Source: JAJFUG01 sp964473155 | GTDB taxonomy: Bacteria; Gemmatimonadota; Glassbacteria; GWA2-58-10 | Length of the DNA stretch: 27,653 nt | Assembly (NCBI GenBank): GCA_964473155.1 | Contig: CAYYNT010000062.1 | Location: forward strand, 1 to 27,653 | Direction of reading: 5' to 3' | Made by a program: the position numbers and the translations under genes | In this document: one piece after another, positions 7,610 to 13,496 of the stretch | How the letters are laid out: every line of letters begins with the position of its first letter | Numbering within the stretch: position 1 is the stretch's first letter | Notes under the pieces: model-generated | Seen by the model: only the letters and a program-made list of their open reading frames with translations | Database searches by the model: none | What the model was told of the DNA's origin: nothing

Positions 7610-8578
7610 TCAACTACGTTTTTCCTTGATGTTGCGTAAAGCTTCCTCGATCTTGAGACTGGCCTTGGTCAGATCCATCGTCCCGACTTTCTCCACAGGC
7701 AGAGAGACCTCAGGCGTCACCTTGCGAGGTTTACGCCGGCTTTGCCGACGGCTGAACCTTTCGTAGCGCTCCTTGTCCACACCGGCTACAGGCTGCGACT
7801 CCGGATTATCCGTAACCAGCGTAAGCGAGCGGGAGAAAAACAGGCCTTTATCGGTGACATCTTTCACCGGGGCAGTTTTGGAACGCCGCTCGCCGCCCGG
7901 GACAGAAAGATTCTTAGCCTGACGGTACATCTGGCTGGCGATTTCAGGTTGGCTTTTCTTATCGTACAATATGCCAAGATTATAAAAAACCCTGGGATTA
8001 TCCGGCTGAAGTTTCATAACGCTCTCGAAACATTCGACCGCCTGGTCGACCAGATCCAGCTTATTGCAGGCTTCACCAAGTTGGAAGAGCACATCCGGAT
8101 CGTTCGCTTCTATCTCGAGCGACTTGCGGAACATGTTCACCGCTTCGCTGTATAAGCCCCGGCGGTAAAAGATCATACCAAGGCCGCGCCAGCCCTGCGC
8201 GGAACGCGGGTTGACGGTCACCAGACGGCGCAGTGCTTTTTCAGCTTCGGGGAAACGGGCCATTTCCAGGCAGGTCAGGCCGCAATACCAGAGCGCCTGT
8301 TCATCGTCCGGTTCGCGTTCCATGTACTGCTGGAGACTTTCAAGAGCCTTGGGATAGCGGCCCAGCAGGAAAGATGTGATTCCGAGATGCTTGAGAGCAC
8401 CGGCATGACGGTTATTCAGGACCAGGGCTTGCGCAAATAACGACGCAGCATCGACATAGCGGCGGTTGGAATAGTGCTCCATGCCGCCGACATACAGGCC
8501 CTCAGCCCGTCCGCCGGAAATCTGTTCCGGCCCCGCGCCGCTTCCTGAACCCGCGCTCTGTTTCTCCTGGCTTGTCAT
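7610..8578 (-). CDS. Tetratricopeptide-repeat protein
   Basis: A protein of 322 residues from the preferred ATG. About six consecutive TPR helix pairs occupy roughly residues 25-230, with typical cores such as ALKHLGITSFLLGRYPKALE, AQGWRGLGMIFYRRGLYSEA and PRVFYNLGILYDKKSQPEIA. The N-terminus is a short Ser/Gly-rich segment with no signal peptide, and the C-terminal ~95 residues are basic and poor in recognisable structure (RRQSRRKPRKV). TPRs bind partner proteins, and a cytoplasmic scaffold role is inferred. The ATG at 8578 is chosen over a TTG nine bases upstream; neither has a strong Shine-Dalgarno. It heads a probable TPR-parA-propeller unit, so it may be an adaptor for the ParA ATPase. 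Confidence 0.87.
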   Translation of the reverse strand: MTSQEKQSAGSGSGAGPEQISGGRAEGLYVGGMEHYSNRRYVDAASLFAQALVLNNRHAGALKHLGITSFLLGRYPKALESLQQYMEREPDDEQALWYCGLTCLEMARFPEAEKALRRLVTVNPRSAQGWRGLGMIFYRRGLYSEAVNMFRKSLEIEANDPDVLFQLGEACNKLDLVDQAVECFESVMKLQPDNPRVFYNLGILYDKKSQPEIASQMYRQAKNLSVPGGERRSKTAPVKDVTDKGLFFSRSLTLVTDNPESQPVAGVDKERYERFSRRQSRRKPRKVTPEVSLPVEKVGTMDLTKASLKIEEALRNIKEKRS

Positions 8579-8623
8579 TCGAGTCAACCCGGTGTATTTT
8601 ATGTTGTTGCTGAAAACAAAGAA

Positions 8624-8652
8624 AATCTACTCAACTGAGCCTGCACTGTCAA
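8624..8652 (-). promoter_or_regulatory. Promoter for the TPR-parA-propeller genes
   Basis: Minus-strand consensus -35 TTGACA, a 17-base spacer and -10 TAGATT (4 of 6). The predicted start lies near 8617, about 40 bases upstream of the ATG at 8578. Confidence 0.6.
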
Positions 8653-8666
8653 GAAAGCTATTTCTG

Positions 8667-8695
8667 TTGAATTTTTTTTAAAAAGCTTATATTTT
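8667..8695 (+). promoter_or_regulatory. Possible promoter for rpmE
   Basis: TTGAAT, a 17-base AT-rich spacer and TATTTT (4 of 6). It would start RNA near 8702 and so leave a leader of almost 200 bases. A weaker alternative, TTGTAA with TAATAT at 19 bases, lies about 65 bases further downstream. AT richness makes chance matches likely. Confidence 0.4.
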
Positions 8696-8898
8696 ATATG
8701 GATTGCGCATCTTGTTTCTGCGCGCCGGCAAGTTGTAAAAGCAACGCGCTTCGAACGTAATATTAAGCACAGGAAATCCATCAGAGCCTCTAATGCTTTG
8801 CTGAGCGGGCTCATCAAGCCGGTTGACTGTTCCGGCATTCACAATTTCGTACACGGCGTTTCGCGCCGGGCTGCACATTACAAGCAGGGGAGCTTACT

Positions 8899-9126
8899 TT
8901 GAGAGAAAAAATTCATCCCGACTACAAAAAATGCATCGTCACCTGTGTCTGCGGCAATACTTTCGAGACCCGCTCGACACAGGACAAGATTTCGGTGGAA
9001 ATCTGCTCTGAGTGCCATCCGTTCTATACCGGCAAGCAGAAGCTTGTGGACACCGCAGGACGCGTGGAACTGTTCCGCCGCCGTTATGCCAATTTACAGC
9101 CCAAGGGCGCCGGGGCATCCAAATAA
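8899..9126 (+). CDS. rpmE: 50S ribosomal protein L31 (zinc-binding form)
   Basis: A 75-residue large-subunit protein. It carries the four zinc-ligand cysteines of the C+ form: Cys16 and Cys18 (CVC) and Cys36 and Cys39 (CSEC), the second pair followed by HPFYTGKQKLVDTAGRVE. The start codon is TTG with AGGGGAG six bases upstream; no better ATG exists. A zinc-binding L31 can serve as a zinc store, and many genomes hold a second, cysteine-free copy; none is in this window. The rpmE, DUF1385, prfA order is a common bacterial arrangement. Confidence 0.97.
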   Translation: MREKIHPDYKKCIVTCVCGNTFETRSTQDKISVEICSECHPFYTGKQKLVDTAGRVELFRRRYANLQPKGAGASK

Positions 9127-9154
9127 CGATCGGCAGTCTATCCTGAAGTTCGCA

Positions 9155-9186
9155 AGGGGCACGGCGCACCGTGCCCCTGCATTTTT
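9155..9186 (+). terminator. Rho-independent terminator after rpmE
   Basis: A perfect 10-base stem AGGGGCACGG/CCGTGCCCCT with loop CGCA, followed by GCATTTTT. It lies 28 bases after the rpmE stop. The stem resembles the GGGGCAC-type palindromes at 17902 and 17949, so a member of that repeat family may have been adopted as a terminator. Confidence 0.85.
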
Positions 9187-9232
9187 GAGGCCTTGACACG
9201 TTTTAACAGTCCGCAGAGAAAGCAGAACCGGA

Positions 9233-10174
9233 ATGGCCGGCAGGGAAATAAAAATGGGCGGACAGGCCGTTATCGAGGGCGTGATGATGCGCTCCGAGGA
9301 CCTGTGGGCCGTTGCGGTCAGAACCCCGGAGGGTGATATACGTATCCGCCGGGGAAGCTGGACGCCCGTGGCCAAGAAACTGCCTTTCCTGAAGCTTCCG
9401 TTCCTGCGCGGCATGGTGGTGCTGATCGAGACACTGGTTCTGGGGATAAAGGCCCTCAACTGGTCCGCCGACATCGCAGCCTCAGAGGCAAGCGACAACC
9501 CGGAAAGCAATGAAAAAGGAATCTGGTGGAGCCTCACCATGGCCGGAACCGTGGCCTTGTCGCTTCTGCTTGGCGTCGCCGCCTTCTTCTACCTGCCGCT
9601 CATGCTCACTGAGTGGATGGGAATAGACAATCCGGTATGGTTCAATGTGGTCGACGGCATCATCAGAGTGGCGCTTTTTCTCGGCTATCTGGCCCTGATA
9701 TCCCGCTGGAAGGAAATCGCCCGCGTTTTCGAATACCACGGCGCCGAACACCAGGTGATCGCCGCCTGGGAGGATAAAAAAGAGCTGACATGGGAGAACA
9801 TCCGCCAGTACAGCACATTTCATCCGCGCTGCGGCACCAGTTTCATCCTGATCCTCATGCTGGTCTCGATCCTTGTTTTCATGTTCCTGGGCAAGCCGGA
9901 CAATATCGGAGAGCGCCTGATAAGGATGCTGTTCATTCCGCTGATCGGCGGGGTGAGCTACGAGCTGATCCGGCTGAGCGGACGTTTTTCGGATAACCCG
10001 GTGGCACGTTTTCTGATCGCTCCTGGACTCTGGCTGCAGCGCATCACCACCAGCCGTCCGGACCAGAGCCAGGTCGAGGTGGCGGCGGCCTCCCTCCGCG
10101 CGGCCCTGGGAATGGATCAGGAAGATGTCCAGGACAAGGAAACACCCCTCGCCGCCGGGACAACCGCCACCTGA
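9233..10174 (+). CDS. DUF1385 membrane protein (YqhQ-like)
   Basis: A 313-residue integral membrane protein of the DUF1385 family, recognised by GGQAVIEGVMMR near the N-terminus and the internal EYHGAEHQVIAAWE motif. About four hydrophobic segments are visible (roughly residues 98-125, 138-160, 200-222 and 235-252). Its molecular function is not established. It sits between rpmE and prfA, as in many Firmicutes and related phyla. The ATG at 9233 is used here, but the ATG seven codons downstream, just before GGQAVIEG, has a better-placed AGGGA and may be the true start. The terminator at 9155 separates it from rpmE, so it probably has its own promoter, which I could not place. Confidence 0.9.
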   Translation: MAGREIKMGGQAVIEGVMMRSEDLWAVAVRTPEGDIRIRRGSWTPVAKKLPFLKLPFLRGMVVLIETLVLGIKALNWSADIAASEASDNPESNEKGIWWSLTMAGTVALSLLLGVAAFFYLPLMLTEWMGIDNPVWFNVVDGIIRVALFLGYLALISRWKEIARVFEYHGAEHQVIAAWEDKKELTWENIRQYSTFHPRCGTSFILILMLVSILVFMFLGKPDNIGERLIRMLFIPLIGGVSYELIRLSGRFSDNPVARFLIAPGLWLQRITTSRPDQSQVEVAAASLRAALGMDQEDVQDKETPLAAGTTAT

Positions 10175-10226
10175 CATTCCGGGCATTCTGTCGCCCGCAT
10201 GATAATCTCCCCGTCATATAAGGTCA

Positions 10227-11294
10227 ATGGACACAAAAGCCAAAAAAGCTTTCGACCGCTATGAGGAACTCAGCCGCAGGATGGCGCTGCCCGAGGTAAT
10301 CGCCGATCCGCGAGCCCTTCAGGACGCGGCGCGCGAGCATAGCCGCCTGGCCCCGCTGGTCAAGACCTGGGAACGCCTGGAAAAAGTGCGGCGCGACATC
10401 GACGGCAACCGTCAAATTATTGACTCAGGCGCCGATCCGGAACTGGCGGAGCTGGCCGCCTCAGAGCTGGACTCGCTCGAGACGCGGCGGGAGGAGCTCG
10501 AGCGTGAGCTCAAAGCCCTGCTAATACCGTCCGACCCGATGGACGACAAGGATATAATCATGGAGATACGGGCCGGGACCGGGGGCGAGGAAGCCGCGCT
10601 GTTCGCCGCGGACCTGTTCCGCATGTACAGCCACTATATCGAGTCGCGGGGCTGGCGTCTGGAGCTGATTTCAATGACTAACTCCGAGCATGGCGGGGTC
10701 AAGGAAATAATTTTTTCGGTGAGCGGACGGGGCGTGTACGGGCGGATGCGTTACGAGAGCGGCGTGCACCGGGTGCAGCGCGTGCCGGCCACCGAGGCGA
10801 GCGGGCGGATTCACACCTCGGCCGCGACCGTGGCCGTTCTGCCGGAGGCCGAGGAAGTGGATATCGTGATCCGGCCCGAGGACATAAAGGTCGATGTCTT
10901 CCGCTCCAGCGGACCCGGCGGTCAGAGCGTCAACACCACCGACTCGGCGGTGCGCATCACCCACCTTCCCACAAAACTCGTGGTGTCCTGCCAGGACGAG
11001 AAGAGCCAGCTCAAGAACAAGAACAAGGCCATGAAAGTCCTGCGCAGCCGCCTTCTGGACATGAAAATTCAGGAGGCCGAGGCCGAACGGGCCAGAGAAC
11101 GTCGCACCCAGGTGGGAACCGGAGACCGCAGCGCCAAGATACGCACCTACAATTTCCCGCAGAGCCGCATGACCGACCACCGGATCGGACTGACTCTCCA
11201 CTGCCTGGACGATATCCTGAACGGTAAGCTTGAGACAGTGATAGATTCTCTTGCCGAGGCCTCTCAGGCCGAAAAGCTGCAAAACGAAAATTGA
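10227..11294 (+). CDS. prfA: Peptide chain release factor 1
   Basis: A 355-residue class I release factor that reads UAA and UAG and hydrolyses peptidyl-tRNA on the ribosome. The stop-codon recognition tripeptide PAT (PxT type, residues 187-189) identifies RF1 rather than RF2. The catalytic GGQ is at residues 231-233, within SSGPGGQSVNTTDSAVRITH. The length is typical. The usual companion methyltransferase gene prmC does not follow: the next gene converges on it from the minus strand only 15 bases away. The glutamine methyltransferase must therefore be encoded elsewhere. Confidence 0.98.
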   Translation: MDTKAKKAFDRYEELSRRMALPEVIADPRALQDAAREHSRLAPLVKTWERLEKVRRDIDGNRQIIDSGADPELAELAASELDSLETRREELERELKALLIPSDPMDDKDIIMEIRAGTGGEEAALFAADLFRMYSHYIESRGWRLELISMTNSEHGGVKEIIFSVSGRGVYGRMRYESGVHRVQRVPATEASGRIHTSAATVAVLPEAEEVDIVIRPEDIKVDVFRSSGPGGQSVNTTDSAVRITHLPTKLVVSCQDEKSQLKNKNKAMKVLRSRLLDMKIQEAEAERARERRTQVGTGDRSAKIRTYNFPQSRMTDHRIGLTLHCLDDILNGKLETVIDSLAEASQAEKLQNEN

Positions 11295-11309
11295 CGGTGC
11301 GGCGGAATT

Positions 11310-13271
11310 TCAGTTCCGGTCTATCTGATGGCGCACATCCTCGCGGAACTTCCGCATGAAAGCTTCCAGCGGCACCTTTTCCAGCCGTTCCAGCATCTTG
11401 GTCCACTTGATCGCCACCGGATTGACCTCCGGGTCGCGCCGGGAAATCATGTCGAAGATCCGGGAGCGCACGGCCCCGCTCTCGATCAGAAGCTGACGGG
11501 TCAGGTCTATCCGCTCGTGCATCGCCGCCACGAAAGCATCCGCCACCTCCAGCATTTCGGCTTTCTTCCAGCCCTGCACCCGGATACGCTTGAGCATATC
11601 TATCACGTAGTTGACATAGAATGGCGCGAAGCGGTCGAGCGGGCTGATCACATCGGTGAAAGCCCCGGTGAAATCGGCAAGCACGATGTCTCCCGGGATA
11701 TCCTTGTCCTCGCTGAACACCAGCAGCTCATCCCCGTCCCCGAAATACACCATCCCGGTGTCCGGGTCGCAGCGTCCTATTATCAGGTTGAGCGCCGCTG
11801 AGGAGCCCAGAAGCTCGGCCTGGGTCCGCACGAAGCTTTCGTTCTCGTAGTGATGGAACGAGACCTTGTCCGTCGCGATCCCGTCGATGTAAGGCCGGTT
11901 GAAAAACTCCACCGGAATGAATCCCAGTCCGGGGATATTGTCCTGCCTTTTAAGGTAGTTCACCGGAGGGGTGTTCACTCCGAGCAGCGAGAGCAGGTCG
12001 CGGCGGTCGAAAGTGTACTGAAGGTAGCCGTCGCACATTATCTGCGCCCTGTCCTGCGGGTACCCGCGATTAAGCCAGTAGAGCGTGCCGCGCCGCACTT
12101 TGCGCAGGATGCGTATCTGCTCCAGGCCGTCGCCCCGGAGCTTCAGCGTGGCGATATAGACCTCGCGGTAACTCCCGGCGGCGCGTTTCTGGCTCTGTGA
12201 GCGCATCACCTGGCCGAGGTTGATGTATTCGAGCGGGCCGTAAAAGCGGAAGAAATCCTGGATCAGGCTGGCGGTCGATTCATCCGCATGACGGTCCGGC
12301 AGGACATGACCTTCCTTGATCCTGCAGCCAGGCAGCCAGCGGATGTTCATGTTGAACTCATCGCTCACCCCGAGCATACTCTCCTCGGTCGGCGGGATGC
12401 CGTTCAGCATGGAATACATGTAAGTGCGCCAGGTGGGATTATCCGGGTCGTCGCGCTGGAATGCCGGGGGGATGGCTTTCCTCAGGTTGACCAGGAAAGC
12501 CTCGAACAACTGCCAGACCTTCCGCTTCTCGACCTCGGACCAGCGTACGCTTTCACTCACGCAACCGGCCAGTTTTTCGAGCAGGGAGATATCGAGCAAG
12601 TTCTGGTCAGCCATGAAGAAATCCAGTTCCCGCACGTACTGCTTGTTGCGCCTGTTGTACAGGTCCAGCACCTCAGCCAGCCGCGGGGCGAACTCATTCC
12701 GGTCCGCCAGGACGCTTCGGATAGACTCGAACTGAGAGTAGGTGACCAGCCGCCCGCCGGATTCGATGTTGTAGTAGTAGCGGTTGGCCGTGCCGACCGA
12801 GACCAGCGAAAGGCGTATCTGCGAGATGATTTCCTCGACCGTGAAATAGCGCGGGGTCATCTTCCAGCTCTCGCCCCGCAGCTTGAAAGCCTGGCGCACC
12901 AGCGGGTCGCGGCTTCCGGTGAAACGGATTATCTCGGCCGGGACAGCCTCCTTCAGCAGTTCGGCGGCCCGGAAACAGCTTTCCATCCTGTCCGGAGCGG
13001 AGCGGATCACCACATGCTCGCCGCGGACAATCACCGCCACCAGGTCCTCGTAGACTTTCTCCTCTTCTTCCGGTTTCAGCGGCCTGCCTTTTTCCGCGGC
13101 CAGAGCCTCCATGAACTCCAGGGCCAGGGTCACATGCAGGCCCGCGCCCACGATCACCGCATTCCAGCTCGGGAAAATATCGGCCATGGTGTATTTGAAA
13201 TGTCCGTCCCCGGTTTTTTCCATCGGGTCGGGGCCGTAGACGGTCAGATGCCTGTATTTTTTCTTCTGCAT
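11310..13271 (-). CDS. Unrecognised 653-residue protein, possibly kinase-like C-terminal half
   Basis: I do not recognise this protein. No signal peptide, membrane segment or cysteine cluster is seen, so it is probably cytoplasmic. Residues 1-340 are mixed helix and strand with no known motif. Residues about 365-540 loosely follow a protein or lipid kinase order: a strand-rich stretch with basic residues (REVYIATLKL, RILRKVRRG), a helix, then LNLIIGRCDPDTG (496-506) and DIVLADFTGAF (528-538). These could stand for a catalytic-loop Asp (502) and a DF-G-like metal Asp (533). A clear catalytic-loop Asn is missing. The C-terminal ~110 residues are helical. The ATG has AAGGA directly adjacent, which is poor spacing. 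A terminator separates it from the cyclase gene upstream. Confidence 0.8.
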   Translation of the reverse strand: MQKKKYRHLTVYGPDPMEKTGDGHFKYTMADIFPSWNAVIVGAGLHVTLALEFMEALAAEKGRPLKPEEEEKVYEDLVAVIVRGEHVVIRSAPDRMESCFRAAELLKEAVPAEIIRFTGSRDPLVRQAFKLRGESWKMTPRYFTVEEIISQIRLSLVSVGTANRYYYNIESGGRLVTYSQFESIRSVLADRNEFAPRLAEVLDLYNRRNKQYVRELDFFMADQNLLDISLLEKLAGCVSESVRWSEVEKRKVWQLFEAFLVNLRKAIPPAFQRDDPDNPTWRTYMYSMLNGIPPTEESMLGVSDEFNMNIRWLPGCRIKEGHVLPDRHADESTASLIQDFFRFYGPLEYINLGQVMRSQSQKRAAGSYREVYIATLKLRGDGLEQIRILRKVRRGTLYWLNRGYPQDRAQIMCDGYLQYTFDRRDLLSLLGVNTPPVNYLKRQDNIPGLGFIPVEFFNRPYIDGIATDKVSFHHYENESFVRTQAELLGSSAALNLIIGRCDPDTGMVYFGDGDELLVFSEDKDIPGDIVLADFTGAFTDVISPLDRFAPFYVNYVIDMLKRIRVQGWKKAEMLEVADAFVAAMHERIDLTRQLLIESGAVRSRIFDMISRRDPEVNPVAIKWTKMLERLEKVPLEAFMRKFREDVRHQIDRN

Positions 13272-13324
13272 TCCTTGAATCCGTTCCGGAAAATCATCTT
13301 CAAGTCTTCTTAGCTCTTAATTCA

Positions 13325-13354
13325 AAGATACCTGTTTCAGTTTCCGCGTTGCAA
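13325..13354 (-). promoter_or_regulatory. Possible promoter for the 653-residue protein gene
   Basis: Minus-strand TTGCAA, an 18-base spacer and TATCTT; each box matches 4 of 6. It lies just past the terminator at 13374-13422 and about 50 bases before the start codon, the expected position, but the match is weak. Confidence 0.35.
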
Positions 13355-13373
13355 GAGAAGAACAAAGGGCATC

Positions 13374-13422
13374 AACGAAAATGCCACAGTCCCGGCCCGC
13401 TTCATAAGCGGGGACCGTGGCA
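13374..13422 (-). terminator. Rho-independent terminator after the cyclase gene
   Basis: On the minus strand TGCCACGGTCCC... folds back on ...GGGACTGTGGCA with loop ATG and a small internal asymmetry in the GC-rich middle, and is followed by TTTTCGTT. It lies about 75 bases after the stop of the cyclase gene and uncouples it from the next gene. Confidence 0.75.
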
Positions 13423-13496
13423 CAAGCGGCGGACTCATGGCCGCCCTTTGATTTGAATCTACCCGCGGGAGACTAAAGTGTCAAGCCTGCCAAGGC

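Larger units (their letters stand above)
8588..8898. other. Divergent intergenic region between the TPR gene and rpmE
   Basis: About 310 bases without a gene. It holds two back-to-back promoters (8624-8652 minus, 8667-8695 plus) flanking an AT-rich tract, then a leader of nearly 200 bases before rpmE. The leader contains two simple hairpins: GTTG/CAAC nested inside GCGC arms near 8717-8750, and CGGCG/CGCCG at 8854-8868. No small ORF with convincing coding character is seen. Confidence 0.7.

Noticed and set aside
8823..9011. Plus-strand frame overlapping the rpmE start
   Set aside because: It overlaps rpmE out of frame and lacks a ribosome-binding site or any recognised motif.
9194..9232. TTGACA near 9194 as promoter for the DUF1385 gene
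   Set aside because: No acceptable -10 box occurs at 16-18 bases, so only an isolated -35 match is present.
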